A model generated the notes under the pieces. That model made no database searches. It was given only the letters and a program-made list of their open reading frames with translations, and was not told the origin of the DNA. From an uncultured beta proteobacterium (GTDB taxonomy: Bacteria > Pseudomonadota > Gammaproteobacteria > Burkholderiales > Burkholderiaceae_C), in assembly GCA_903886275.1 (NCBI GenBank), contig CAISLN010000085.1, positions 1 through 47,192 on the forward strand: a stretch of 47,192 nucleotides of DNA. Direction: 5' to 3'. The number at the start of each line of letters is the position of its first letter. Within the stretch, counting starts at the first letter, position 1. The translations under genes and the position numbers were made by a program. This document shows, piece by piece, positions 24,148-33,181 of the stretch.

Positions 24148-24161
24148 GTGACTCAAGTCAC
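24148..24161 (+). promoter_or_regulatory. Crp/Fnr-type operator (TGA-N6-TCA) before the DUF2892 gene
   Basis: GTGACTCAAGTCAC is a perfect 14-base palindrome with the TGA-N6-TCA core of FNR/DNR-type sites. Its centre (24154.5) lies about 41.5 bases before the start site expected from a -10 element TGTAAT at 24184-24189, the class II activation geometry. It lies just after a Crp/Fnr gene. Confidence 0.6.
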
Positions 24162-24183
24162 AGACAGCGCGGGCCAAAGCCGG

Positions 24184-24189
24184 TGTAAT
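24184..24189 (+). promoter_or_regulatory. Putative -10 element of the DUF2892 gene
   Basis: TGTAAT matches five of six consensus bases and is preceded by no good -35, as expected for an activator-dependent promoter. Predicted start of transcription is about 24196, 31 bases before the ATG. Confidence 0.45.
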
Positions 24190-24226
24190 GCAGGCCACTT
24201 CCACTGTTTATGAAAAAGGATCTTGT

Positions 24227-24415
24227 ATGAAAACCAATGAAGGCACTCTGGACCGCGCAATGCGCGTCATCGCTGGCATCGTTTTGCTGGCACTCCTGTA
24301 CACCGGCACCATTGGCATCTGGGGCTGGGTGGGCTTGGTGCCGCTGCTCACCGGTGCCATTGGTTGGTGCCCGCTCTACACGGTGCTGGGCATCAAGACC
24401 TGCCCGTTGAAATAG
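24227..24415 (+). CDS. Small membrane protein, DUF2892/YgaP-like transmembrane domain
   Basis: 62 residues from the ATG at 24227, with AAGGA seven bases upstream; an in-frame ATG at 24188 lies before this site and is rejected. The protein starts MKTNEGTLDRAMRVIAGIVLLALL and has two membrane helices with GLVPLLTGAIGWCPLYTVLGI, the DUF2892 pattern with the conserved CPLY, and ends with a second cysteine (TCPLK). Related domains are fused to rhodanese in YgaP. The role is unknown, perhaps in sulfur or redox chemistry at the membrane. The Crp/Fnr-type promoter suggests control by oxygen or nitrogen oxides. Confidence 0.85.
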   Translation: MKTNEGTLDRAMRVIAGIVLLALLYTGTIGIWGWVGLVPLLTGAIGWCPLYTVLGIKTCPLK

Positions 24416-24513
24416 TCCTCAGAGCGCCTTGAAAGCGCCATAGGCAAGCGTGAGCGAGCGCCCACCATGGGCACGTTCTAAAATGGGCCGGACCTGCTAC
24501 CAACACCCTGCCC

Positions 24514-25458
24514 ATGACCGACCCCAAATCCCCTCCCGTTTTCCGCCGCGCCGCGCCCCCTGTGGGGCGCGCTGCCATTCCGGCCGGGCAAAGCAATACC
24601 GCAGCCATTGGCCCCAATGGCACCGTGCGCCTGAACAAGCGCATGGCCGAACTCGGCATGGCGTCCCGGCGCGAGGCCGATGAATGGATCGCCAAGGGCT
24701 GGGTCAAGGTCAATGGCAAGATCGCCGAAATGGGCATGCAGGTCACGCCCGATGTGCGCATCGAGATCGACAAACAGGCCAAGGGCCAGCAGGCCAACCA
24801 GGTCACCATCCTGATCAACAAGCCCATAGGTCTGGTCAGCGGCCAGGCCGAGGACGGGCACCAACCCGCCATCACCCTGGTGCAGCCGCAAAACCGCTGG
24901 CAGGACGACAACGCCCGCTTCTTCTTTCACGGCAGCCAGCTCAAAAGCCTGGTGCCAGCGGGAAGGCTAGACATCGACTCCACCGGCCTCTTGGTGCTGA
25001 CGCAGGACGGCCGCGTGGCGCGCCAGCTGATTGGCGAAGACGCGGTGATGGAAAAGGAATACCTGGTGCGCGTGGTCTTTACCGGCCACGCCAACACCGC
25101 CGCCGAAGGTTCGGCCGCCGCGACCTATGCCGCAGCCCCCACCCAGCTCAGCCGCATTGACGATGACGACCCTGTCAGCAGCGATGTGCAATCGGTGTTC
25201 CCCAAAAGCATGCTGGCCCTGCTGCGCCACGGCCTGAGCCTGGACGGCCAGGCCCTCAAGCCCGCCACCGTGGAATGGCAAAACCCCGAGCAGCTGCGCT
25301 TTGTGCTGACCGAGGGCAAGAAGCGCCAGATCCGGCGCATGTGCGAGCAGGTGGGCCTCAAGGTGGTGGGCCTTAAACGCGTGCGCATTGGCCGGGTCAT
25401 GCTGGGCAACCTGCCGGTGGGCCAGTGGCGCTACCTGCAGCCGCAGGAAAAGTTCTAG
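24514..25458 (+). CDS. rRNA pseudouridine synthase (RsuA/RluF-type, S4 domain)
   Basis: 314 residues. After a proline/alanine-rich, poorly conserved N-terminus (1-36) comes an S4 RNA-binding domain (RLNKRMAELGMASRREADEW, then VKVNGK). The catalytic domain has INKPIGLVSG, the key GRLDIDSTGLLVLT motif with the nucleophilic aspartate, EKEYLVRV, and EGKKRQIRRMCEQVGLKVVGLKR. It isomerises a specific uridine in rRNA; RluF (23S) is the nearest family by order of motifs, but RsuA/RluB-type specificity is possible. It lies alone in its transcription unit, about 97 bases before htpG. Confidence 0.9.
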   Translation: MTDPKSPPVFRRAAPPVGRAAIPAGQSNTAAIGPNGTVRLNKRMAELGMASRREADEWIAKGWVKVNGKIAEMGMQVTPDVRIEIDKQAKGQQANQVTILINKPIGLVSGQAEDGHQPAITLVQPQNRWQDDNARFFFHGSQLKSLVPAGRLDIDSTGLLVLTQDGRVARQLIGEDAVMEKEYLVRVVFTGHANTAAEGSAAATYAAAPTQLSRIDDDDPVSSDVQSVFPKSMLALLRHGLSLDGQALKPATVEWQNPEQLRFVLTEGKKRQIRRMCEQVGLKVVGLKRVRIGRVMLGNLPVGQWRYLQPQEKF

Positions 25459-25555
25459 GCTTGAATCTCACCCCGACGCCCCTACATACGCTGGGTCTTG
25501 GCCGCAAGGCCACCAGCACAATCCCTCTTCATTGTTTTAGAACCTTAGAAAACCC

Positions 25556-27547
25556 ATGAGCAAGCAAACCCTTTCCTTCCAGGCCGAAGTCGCACAACTG
25601 CTGCACCTGGTCACCCACTCGCTGTACTCCAACAAAGAGATTTTCCTGCGCGAGTTGATCTCCAACGCCTCCGACGCCTGCGACAAGCTGCGCTTCGAGG
25701 CCATCAACAACACCGCCCTCTACGAGACCGACTCCGAGCTCAAGGTGCGCCTGGTGCTGGACAAGGAAGCCCGCACGCTGACCATCACCGACAACGGCAT
25801 TGGCCTGTCGCAGCAAGAAGCCATCGACAACCTGGGCACGATTGCCAAGAGCGGCACCAAGGACTTTGTCTCCAAGCTGAGCGGCGACCAAAAGGCCGAC
25901 TCGCAACTGATTGGCCAGTTTGGCGTGGGCTTTTACTCCGGCTTTATCGTGGCCGACAAGATCACGGTGGAATCGCGCCGTGCCGGTCTGCCCACCGCAG
26001 AAGGCGTGCGCTGGGTCAGCGACGGTGGCGCCAGCGGCGGTGCCTTTGAGGTGGAAAGCATAGAGCGCGCCGAGCGCGGAACCAGCGTCATCCTGCACCT
26101 GCGCGACGACGCCATGGACTACGCCCAAAGCTGGAAGGTCAAGGGCATTGTCAACAAGTACTCCGACCACATCAGCCTGCCCATCCAGATGGAAAAGGAA
26201 GAGTGGAAAGACGGCGAGCTGATCAACGCGGACGACGAAAACGGCGGACGCCAACCCGGCGCCATGCTCAAGACCGGCGAATGGGAAACCGTCAACAAGG
26301 CCAGCGCCATCTGGAGCCGCGCCAAGAAGGACATCAGCCAGGAACAGTACGACGAGTTCTACAAGCAAATCAGCCACGACTTCGAAGCACCCCTGGCCTA
26401 CACGCACAACCGCGTCGAAGGCAGCACCGAATACACCCAGCTGCTCTACATCCCGGGCAAGGCGCCCATGGACCTGTGGAACCGCGACAAAAAGGGTGGC
26501 TTGAAGCTGTATGTGAAGCGCGTCTTCATCATGGACGATGCAGAAGCCTTACTGCCCACCTACCTGCGCTTCGTCAAGGGCGTGGTGGACTCGGCCGACC
26601 TGCCGCTCAATGTGAGCCGCGAGCTGCTGCAGGAAAGCCGCGACGTCAAGGCGATCCGCGAGGGCTGTACCAAGCGCGTGCTGTCCATGCTGGAAGACCT
26701 GGCCAAGAACGACAAGTTGCCAACAGTTGGTGCGGATGGCGTGACCGACGTGCTTTCCGCCGAAGACAAGGCAGAGGCCGAAAAGAACGTGGGCAAGTAC
26801 AGCAAGTTCTACGCCGAGTTCGGCGCGGTGCTCAAGGAAGGCCTGGGCGAAGACTTTGGCAACAAGGAGCGCCTGGCCAAGCTGCTGCGTTTTGCGTCCA
26901 CCCAGAGCGACACACCGGTGGTGTCCCTGGCCGACTACAAGGCGCGCATGAAGGAAGGCCAGGAGGCGATTTACTTCATCACCGCCGACAACCTGGCCGC
27001 TGCCAAGAACAGCCCGCACCTGGAAGTCTTCAAGAAGAAGGGCATCGAAGTGCTGTTGATGACCGACCGCGTGGACGAGTGGGCCCTCAACTACCTGAAC
27101 GACTTCGACGGCACGCCGCTGCAAAGCGTGGCCAAGGGTGCGGTCGATCTGGGCAGCCTGCAAGACGAGACCGAGAAGAAGGCCGCCGAAGAGGCTGCCG
27201 AGACCTTCAAGCCGGTGCTGGCCAAGCTCAAGGAAGCGCTCAAGGACAAGGCCGAGGATGTGCGCATCACCACCCGTCTGGTGGACAGCCCCGCCTGCCT
27301 GGTGGTGCAAGACGATGGCATGAGCACACAGCTCGCGCGCATGCTCAAGCAAGCCGGACAGAGCGCGCCCGAAGTCAAGCCGGTGCTGGAAGTGAACGCC
27401 GAACATCCGCTGGTGAAAAAGCTCGACGGTTCGGTGCACTTCCATGACCTGGCCCACATCCTGTTTGACCAGGCCCTGCTGGCCGAGGGCGGCCTGCCGG
27501 CCGACCCTGCTGCCTATGTGAAACGGGTGAACGCGCTGCTGGTGTAA
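25556..27547 (+). CDS. htpG: Molecular chaperone HtpG (bacterial Hsp90)
   Basis: 663 residues, slightly longer than the E. coli protein. The N-terminal GHKL ATPase domain has [40 protein letters not shown] and [15 protein letters not shown] (the ATP-lid motifs); the middle domain has [11 protein letters not shown] and [22 protein letters not shown]; the C-terminal dimerisation domain ends with [12 protein letters not shown]. It is a cytosolic ATP-dependent chaperone for late folding. A clear intrinsic terminator follows 23 bases after the stop. No heat-shock promoter could be assigned with confidence upstream. Confidence 0.98.
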   Translation: MSKQTLSFQAEVAQLLHLVTHSLYSNKEIFLRELISNASDACDKLRFEAINNTALYETDSELKVRLVLDKEARTLTITDNGIGLSQQEAIDNLGTIAKSGTKDFVSKLSGDQKADSQLIGQFGVGFYSGFIVADKITVESRRAGLPTAEGVRWVSDGGASGGAFEVESIERAERGTSVILHLRDDAMDYAQSWKVKGIVNKYSDHISLPIQMEKEEWKDGELINADDENGGRQPGAMLKTGEWETVNKASAIWSRAKKDISQEQYDEFYKQISHDFEAPLAYTHNRVEGSTEYTQLLYIPGKAPMDLWNRDKKGGLKLYVKRVFIMDDAEALLPTYLRFVKGVVDSADLPLNVSRELLQESRDVKAIREGCTKRVLSMLEDLAKNDKLPTVGADGVTDVLSAEDKAEAEKNVGKYSKFYAEFGAVLKEGLGEDFGNKERLAKLLRFASTQSDTPVVSLADYKARMKEGQEAIYFITADNLAAAKNSPHLEVFKKKGIEVLLMTDRVDEWALNYLNDFDGTPLQSVAKGAVDLGSLQDETEKKAAEEAAETFKPVLAKLKEALKDKAEDVRITTRLVDSPACLVVQDDGMSTQLARMLKQAGQSAPEVKPVLEVNAEHPLVKKLDGSVHFHDLAHILFDQALLAEGGLPADPAAYVKRVNALLV

Positions 27548-27570
27548 GCCGGCTGCTGCCTGTTGCATAC

Positions 27571-27597
27571 AAAAGGGGCCTTCGGGCCCCTTTTTGC
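27571..27597 (+). terminator. Rho-independent terminator after htpG
   Basis: AAAAGGGGCC, a TTCG tetraloop, then GGCCCCTTTTT: a 10-bp stem with a stable loop and a U-tract, 23 bases after the htpG stop codon. It is symmetrical enough to act on both strands, but no gene converges here. Confidence 0.92.
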
Positions 27598-27729
27598 TTT
27601 TATCTGCTACCTTAGCCCCAGTGCATGAAGTAACATGCGGCGAAAAACGACAAGACCGGGTCCCACCCGGCGACCTTCGAACACACCGCAGCACGACCTT
27701 TTCATTCACTGTCACAGGAGACAAGTCCC

Positions 27730-29337
27730 ATGCAACGCCACTTTGTACGCACCGCCATAGCCCTCTTACTGGCCTCTGGCCTGAGCAGCATGGCCGCCAC
27801 GGTTCCCGCCGGCACACAGCTTGCAGCCAAGCAGGAGCTGACCCGCAACAACGGCTCCGAGCCCGATACCCTGGACCCGGCGCTGGCGCAGGGTGCGCCG
27901 GCCAACAACGTACTGCGCGATTTGTTTGAGGGCCTGACGGCGATCGATAGCGCTGGCAAGGTGGTGCCCGGCGTGGCGGAAAGTTGGAAGCAGACCAACG
28001 CGACCACCTGGGTCTTCAAGCTGCGCCGCGATGCCAAATGGTCCAATGGCGATGCCCTCAACGCCGACGATTTCATCTACGCCCTGCAGCGCTTTGTAGA
28101 CCCCAAGACGGCTTCCGAATACGCCGCCAGCTTTGGCATCTTCCTGCTCAATGGCAAGGAAATTGTGGGCGGCAAAATGCCGCCCTCCGCCCTGGGTGTC
28201 AAGGCCCAAGACAAGTTCACGCTGGAAATCCAGACCCCCTACCCGGTCAGCTTTTTGCCCGAGCTGGTCTCCAACACCCAGCTCGGGCCCGTGCACCGGG
28301 CCACCTTGGAAAAGTTTGGCAAGGAATGGACCAAGCCCGCCAACATGGTCAACAACGGAGCCTTTGTGATGCAGGACTGGCAGGTCAACAGCAAGATCGT
28401 GCTGGCCAAAAACCCCAGGTACTGGGACGCCAAGAACGTGCAGATCAGCAAGAACACCTACCTCTCGGTGGATGACAGCAATGCCGACGTCAAGCTGTTT
28501 GAGTCCGGCGAGAACGACTGGGTCAACCAATTGCCACCCGGCAGTTTTGAGAAGTACAAGGCCCAGTACCCCAAGGAAATCCGCAACACGCCCATGCTGG
28601 GCCTGCGCTATTACTCCCTCAACGTGGCCGACCCGCTGCTCAAGGACCTGCGCGTGCGCAAGGCCCTGTCCATGGTGATAGACCGCGACACGCTGGCGCA
28701 AAAGGTCACGGCCGATGGCCAGTTGCCCGCCTATGGCGTGATCGTCAAGGGCACCATAGGGGCCAACGTCACACGCTACGACTGGGCCCTGTGGCCGATG
28801 GAAAAGCGCGTGGCCGAGGCCAAGCAACTGCTGGCCCAGGCCGGCGTGCAGCCCGGCACCAAGGTGAAGTTTGCCTACAACACCGACGTGTACCACAAGA
28901 AAATGGCCATCTTTGCGGCCTCCGAATGGAAGACCAAGCTGGGGATAGACACCGAGCTCGAAGCCATGGAGTTCAAGGTGCTGATCAAGCGGCGCACCGA
29001 TGGCGAATTCCAAATCGCCCGCAATGGCTGGATCGCCGACTACAACGATGCCACCACCTTTTTGACCCTGGTGCAATGCGACTCCGAGCAAAACCACCAG
29101 CGCAACTGCAACCGCAAGGCCGAGGCGCTGATTGACCAGGGCAACCGCAGCACCGACCAGAGCAAGCGCCAGGCCCTGTTGACCGAGGCTTCCAAGATGA
29201 TCATGGAAGACTATCCCATGATCCCGCTGCTGCAGTACACCGTGCCGCGTCTGGTGAAGGCCTATGTGGGCGGCTATACCGACACCAACATCATGGACCG
29301 CTACCGCGCCAAGGACCTCTACATCATCCAGCATTGA
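27730..29337 (+). CDS. oppA: Peptide ABC transporter, periplasmic binding protein (OppA family)
   Basis: 535 residues with a signal peptide (MQRHFVRTAIALLLASGLSSMAA) and the family opening NNGSEPDTLDPALAQG, then GLTAIDSAGKVVPGVAESW and the WSNGDALNADDFIYALQRFVDP segment. Close to OppA of enteric bacteria in size and domain order, it would bind oligopeptides of two to five residues with little sequence preference. AGGAG lies about ten bases before the ATG. It is the first gene of a complete Opp operon; oppB starts 13 bases after its stop. Murein peptide binding (MppA-like) is a possible alternative. Confidence 0.92.
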   Translation: MQRHFVRTAIALLLASGLSSMAATVPAGTQLAAKQELTRNNGSEPDTLDPALAQGAPANNVLRDLFEGLTAIDSAGKVVPGVAESWKQTNATTWVFKLRRDAKWSNGDALNADDFIYALQRFVDPKTASEYAASFGIFLLNGKEIVGGKMPPSALGVKAQDKFTLEIQTPYPVSFLPELVSNTQLGPVHRATLEKFGKEWTKPANMVNNGAFVMQDWQVNSKIVLAKNPRYWDAKNVQISKNTYLSVDDSNADVKLFESGENDWVNQLPPGSFEKYKAQYPKEIRNTPMLGLRYYSLNVADPLLKDLRVRKALSMVIDRDTLAQKVTADGQLPAYGVIVKGTIGANVTRYDWALWPMEKRVAEAKQLLAQAGVQPGTKVKFAYNTDVYHKKMAIFAASEWKTKLGIDTELEAMEFKVLIKRRTDGEFQIARNGWIADYNDATTFLTLVQCDSEQNHQRNCNRKAEALIDQGNRSTDQSKRQALLTEASKMIMEDYPMIPLLQYTVPRLVKAYVGGYTDTNIMDRYRAKDLYIIQH

Positions 29338-29350
29338 AGCGCACAGCAAC

Positions 29351-30271
29351 ATGTGGTCCTATGCGCTGCGCCGCCTGCTGGCAACCCTTCCCACCCTGCT
29401 GGCGGTCATCACCGTCTGTTACCTGTTGCTGCACTTCACGCCGGGGGGGCCGTTTGACCGCGAGCACCGCATAGCCCCCGAGGTGCTGGCCAACCTGAAC
29501 GCCAAATACCATTTGGATGAGCCGCTGTGGAAGCAGTACCTGCTCTATCTCAACAGCCTGCTGCACGGCGACCTGGGCGCCTCCTTTCGCTATGCCGACT
29601 GGAGCGTCAATGAGCTGGTGGCCAAGGCGCTGCCGGTGTCGGCCATGGTGGGCGGTGGCTCGCTGCTGATCTCGCTGTTCATTGGCGTGGCCCTGGGTTG
29701 CGTGGCAGCGCTCCGGCAAAACAGCTGGGTGGACTACGGCGTCATGCTGCTGGGCAGTCTGGGCTCGGCCTTTCCCTCCTTTGTGATCGGGCCGGTGCTG
29801 ATCCTGGTGTTTGCGGTCTGGCTGCCGTGGCTGCCGTCCGGCGGTTGGGACGCCTTTGCGCCGCGCTACATGGTGCTGCCCATGGTGCTGCTGGTGTTCA
29901 TCAATGTCTCCACCATAGGCCGCGTCATGCGCGGCAGCATGATCGAGGTGCTGGGCAGCAACTACATACGCACCGCGCGCGCCAAGGGCCTGCCGCTGCG
30001 CACCCTGGTGCTGCGCCATGCGATGAAGCCGGCCCTGCTGCCGGTGGTGTCGCTGGTGGGGCCGCTGGCCATTTCGTCCATCACCTCGGCGGTGGTCACC
30101 GAATCGGTGTTCTCGCTGCCGGGTCTGGGCCGGCTGATTGTCAACGGCGCGGGCAACCGCGACTACACCCTGGTGCTGGGTCTGGTGGTGCTGATCACGG
30201 TGATTGCGGTGCTGTTCAACCTGCTGGTGGACCTGAGCTATGCGCTGCTCGATCCCCGCATCCGTTACTAA
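29351..30271 (+). CDS. oppB: Oligopeptide ABC transporter permease OppB
   Basis: 306 residues from the ATG at 29351; an open frame upstream overlaps oppA in another frame and is not used. It starts MWSYALRRLLATLPTLLAVITVCYLLLHFTPGGPFD, the hallmark of OppB/DppB proteins, and contains six membrane segments. The coupling loop YIRTARAKGLPLRTLVLRHAMKPAL carries the conserved EAA-type G. It pairs with OppC. Gap to oppC is only seven bases. Confidence 0.93.
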   Translation: MWSYALRRLLATLPTLLAVITVCYLLLHFTPGGPFDREHRIAPEVLANLNAKYHLDEPLWKQYLLYLNSLLHGDLGASFRYADWSVNELVAKALPVSAMVGGGSLLISLFIGVALGCVAALRQNSWVDYGVMLLGSLGSAFPSFVIGPVLILVFAVWLPWLPSGGWDAFAPRYMVLPMVLLVFINVSTIGRVMRGSMIEVLGSNYIRTARAKGLPLRTLVLRHAMKPALLPVVSLVGPLAISSITSAVVTESVFSLPGLGRLIVNGAGNRDYTLVLGLVVLITVIAVLFNLLVDLSYALLDPRIRY

Positions 30272-30278
30272 GGTCGCC

Positions 30279-31193
30279 ATGCTGCTACCCAAAAAAGATG
30301 AGCGTCTGAGCGCAGCCCTGGGCGCCACGCTGGAGACTGCGCTGCAGGGGCGCAGCCCCTGGGCGGCGGCGCGTACGCGCTTTGTGCGCAACCGCGCGGC
30401 CATGCTCAGCCTGCTGCTGCTCGGACTGATCACCCTGGTCTGCCTGATCGGCCCCTGGCTGCTGCCCCATGCCTTTGACTCCTCCGACTGGCAGGCCATG
30501 AGCCTGGGTCCGACCTGGCTGAATATGCATTGGTTCGGTACCGACGAGTCCGGGCGCGACCTGCTGGTGCGCTGCCTGGTGGGCGGGCGCATTTCGCTGA
30601 TGGTGGGACTGCTCGCCACGCTGGCCTCGGTCAGCATCGGCATTGCCTGGGGCGCCACGGCCGGCTTTATAGGCGGGCGCGTGGACGCCCTGATGATGCG
30701 GGTGGTGGACATGATGTATGCCGTGCCCTATTTGCTGATCGCCATCCTGATGGTCACGCTCTTGGGGCGCGCCTTCTACCTGGTGGTGCTGACCATCACC
30801 GTGTTCTCCTGGATGGACATGGCGCGGGTGGTGCGCGGGCAGACCCTGTCGCTGCGCTCGCGCGAATTTGTCGAGGCGGCGCGCGCCATCGGTGTGCCCA
30901 CGCGGCGCATCATCTTCCAGCACATCGTGCCCAACCTGCTGGGCGTGGTGGTGATTTACACCACGGTCACTGTGCCCGGCGTGATCCTCACCGAGTCGGT
31001 GCTGTCCTTTCTGGGTCTGGGCATACAGGAGCCCATGACGAGCTGGGGCGTGCTGATCCACGACGGCGCAGCGGTGATGGAAATCTCGCCCTGGATTTTG
31101 CTGTTCCCCGCAGCCCTGCTGTCGGCCACGCTGTATTGCTTTAACTACATTGGCGACGGGCTGCGCGATGCCCTGGACCCGAAAGACCGCTAA
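30279..31193 (+). CDS. oppC: Oligopeptide ABC transporter permease OppC
   Basis: 304 residues from the ATG at 30279. The N-terminal cytoplasmic lead and first helix (FVRNRAAMLSLLLLGLITLVCLIGP) are followed by the conserved HWFGTDESGRDLLVRCLVGGRISLMVG motif of OppC/DppC. The EAA coupling loop is EFVEAARAIGVPTRRIIFQHIVPN. It ends GDGLRDALDPKDR as usual for OppC. The next start codon is four bases after its stop, so the operon is tightly packed. Confidence 0.93.
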   Translation: MLLPKKDERLSAALGATLETALQGRSPWAAARTRFVRNRAAMLSLLLLGLITLVCLIGPWLLPHAFDSSDWQAMSLGPTWLNMHWFGTDESGRDLLVRCLVGGRISLMVGLLATLASVSIGIAWGATAGFIGGRVDALMMRVVDMMYAVPYLLIAILMVTLLGRAFYLVVLTITVFSWMDMARVVRGQTLSLRSREFVEAARAIGVPTRRIIFQHIVPNLLGVVVIYTTVTVPGVILTESVLSFLGLGIQEPMTSWGVLIHDGAAVMEISPWILLFPAALLSATLYCFNYIGDGLRDALDPKDR

Positions 31194-31197
31194 ACCC

Positions 31198-32199
31198 ATG
31201 GCCATTCTCGAAGTCAAGCATCTGAGCGTGCAATTCGACACCCAGGACGGCCAAGTGTTTGCCGTCAACGACCTGGGCTTTCGCCTGGAAAAGGGCCAGA
31301 CCCTGGGCGTGGTGGGGGAGTCCGGCTCGGGCAAGAGCCAGAGCGTGCTGGCCCTGATGGGCCTCTTGGCGCGCAATGGCCGCGCCAGCGGCGAGGCGCT
31401 CTACCAGGGCCGCAACCTGCTGACCCTGCCACAGGCCGAGCTCAACCGCATACGCGGCAACCGCATCGCCATGATCTTCCAAGACCCCATGACCTCGCTC
31501 AACCCCTACCTGACGGTGGAGCGGCAACTCACCGAGGTGCTGCAGTTCCACAAGGGGTTGGACCGCAAAAGTGCGCGTGCACAGTCCCTGCGCCTGCTCG
31601 ACGCGGTGAAGATTCCGGACGCCGCAAGGCGCATGGACATGTACCCGCACGCGTTCTCCGGCGGCATGCGCCAGCGCGTCATGATCGCCATGGCCCTGCT
31701 GTGCGAACCCGAACTGCTGATTGCCGACGAGCCCACCACCGCGCTCGATGTGACGGTGCAGGCCCAAATCATTGCCCTGCTGCGCGAGTTGCAGCGCGAC
31801 TTTGGCACCGCCATTGTGCTGATCACCCACGACCTCGGCGTAGTGGCCGGACTGTGCGACCAGGTGCTGGTGCTGTATGGAGGGCGGGCCATGGAGCTGG
31901 GCAGCGCCGACCACCTGTTTACCAATGCCGGACACCCCTATAGCTGCGGCCTGCTGCGCGCCATTCCACGCATGGACCGCGACCGGGCCGATCTGCTGAC
32001 CATCCCCGGCGCACCGCCCAATATGGCGCATCCGCCCTCGGGCTGTCCGTTTCAACCGCGCTGTGCCGCTGCCCAGCCGCAATGCAGCACGCTGCCAGCG
32101 CTGCAAGAAGAAGCCGGCCGCCCCGGCGTGCTGCGCGCCTGCCATGTCCCCAGCGCGCAGGTGCAGTTGCGCTACCAAGAGGAAAGCCGCCATGACTGA
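31198..32199 (+). CDS. oppD: Oligopeptide ABC transporter ATP-binding protein OppD
   Basis: 333 residues from the ATG at 31198. Walker A is GESGSGKSQ, the Q-loop [16 protein letters not shown], signature [16 protein letters not shown], Walker [14 protein letters not shown] and the H-loop [11 protein letters not shown]. The C-terminal region has the oligopeptide-transporter extension with the [14 protein letters not shown] cysteine motif that binds an iron-sulfur cluster in several Dpp/Opp ATPases. It energises OppBC with OppF and overlaps oppF by eight bases. Confidence 0.93.
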   Translation: MAILEVKHLSVQFDTQDGQVFAVNDLGFRLEKGQTLGVVGESGSGKSQSVLALMGLLARNGRASGEALYQGRNLLTLPQAELNRIRGNRIAMIFQDPMTSLNPYLTVERQLTEVLQFHKGLDRKSARAQSLRLLDAVKIPDAARRMDMYPHAFSGGMRQRVMIAMALLCEPELLIADEPTTALDVTVQAQIIALLRELQRDFGTAIVLITHDLGVVAGLCDQVLVLYGGRAMELGSADHLFTNAGHPYSCGLLRAIPRMDRDRADLLTIPGAPPNMAHPPSGCPFQPRCAAAQPQCSTLPALQEEAGRPGVLRACHVPSAQVQLRYQEESRHD

Positions 32200-33181
32200 G
32201 CAAGACACCCCCCTGCTGCGGGTGCGCGACCTGAAGGTGCACTTCCAAATCCCCAATGCCAAGGGCTGGCCCTGGAGCCCGCCTGCCACGCTCAAGGCGG
32301 TGGATGGTGTCTCCTTTGACCTCTACCCCGGCGAGACCCTGGGCATTGTGGGCGAGTCGGGCTGCGGCAAGTCCACCCTGGCGCGCGCCATGCTGAACCT
32401 GACCCCTGCCACCTCCGGCAGCGTGCAGTGGCAGGGCCGCGAGATGCGGGGCGCGCCACCGGCGCAGTGGCTGGACCTGCGCCGCCATGTGCAAATGATT
32501 TTTCAGGACCCGCTGGCCAGCCTGAACCCGCGCATGACGGTGGCGCAAATCATTGGCGAGCCGCTGCGCACGCACCAACCCGAACTCGGCAGCGCGGCCA
32601 TCCTGCAGCAGGTGCGCGCCATGATGCAGCGCGTGGGCCTGAGCGAGCATCAAATCAACCGCTATCCGCACGAATTTTCCGGCGGCCAGTGCCAGCGCAT
32701 AGGCATTGCGCGGGCGCTGATCCTTTCGCCCAAACTGATCGTCTGCGACGAGCCAGTGTCGGCGCTGGACGTGTCGATACAGGCGCAGATCGTCAACCTG
32801 CTCAAAGAGCTGCAACAGGAGCTGGGCCTGGCGCTGGTCTTCATCGCCCACGACCTGGCCGTGGTGCGCCACATCAGCCAGCGGGTGCTGGTGATGTACC
32901 TGGGCCACTGCATGGAGCTGGCGAACAAGGCCGCGCTGTACCAGCAGCCCGCCCATCCCTACACCCAGGCCCTGCTGTCGGCGATACCGATTCCGGACCC
33001 GGTTCTCGAGCGCAACAAGGTGGTGCAAATCCTGCAGGGCGATCTGCCCTCGCCCCTGCAGCCGCCCAGCGGCTGCGTGTTTCGCACCCGCTGCCCGCAG
33101 GCACAGGCGCGCTGTGCGTTGGAGCTGCCCACGCTGCGCAGAATCAGCGACCAGACCGAGGCCGCCTGCCTGTTGGTCTGA
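32192..33181 (+). CDS. oppF: Oligopeptide ABC transporter ATP-binding protein OppF
   Basis: 329 residues from the ATG at 32192, which overlaps the end of oppD and has GAGGAAAG upstream. Walker A is GESGCGKST, the Q-loop MIFQDPLASLNPRMTV, Walker B LIVCDEPVSALDV and the H-loop FIAHDLAVVRH. The ABC signature reads FSGGQCQR where SGGQRQR is almost universal, so cysteine replaces the arginine; this may be tolerated but is unusual. The C-terminal cysteine motif (FRTRCPQAQARC) is present. The stop codon meets the stop of the convergent carboxypeptidase gene without any gap. Confidence 0.93.
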   Translation: MTEQDTPLLRVRDLKVHFQIPNAKGWPWSPPATLKAVDGVSFDLYPGETLGIVGESGCGKSTLARAMLNLTPATSGSVQWQGREMRGAPPAQWLDLRRHVQMIFQDPLASLNPRMTVAQIIGEPLRTHQPELGSAAILQQVRAMMQRVGLSEHQINRYPHEFSGGQCQRIGIARALILSPKLIVCDEPVSALDVSIQAQIVNLLKELQQELGLALVFIAHDLAVVRHISQRVLVMYLGHCMELANKAALYQQPAHPYTQALLSAIPIPDPVLERNKVVQILQGDLPSPLQPPSGCVFRTRCPQAQARCALELPTLRRISDQTEAACLLV

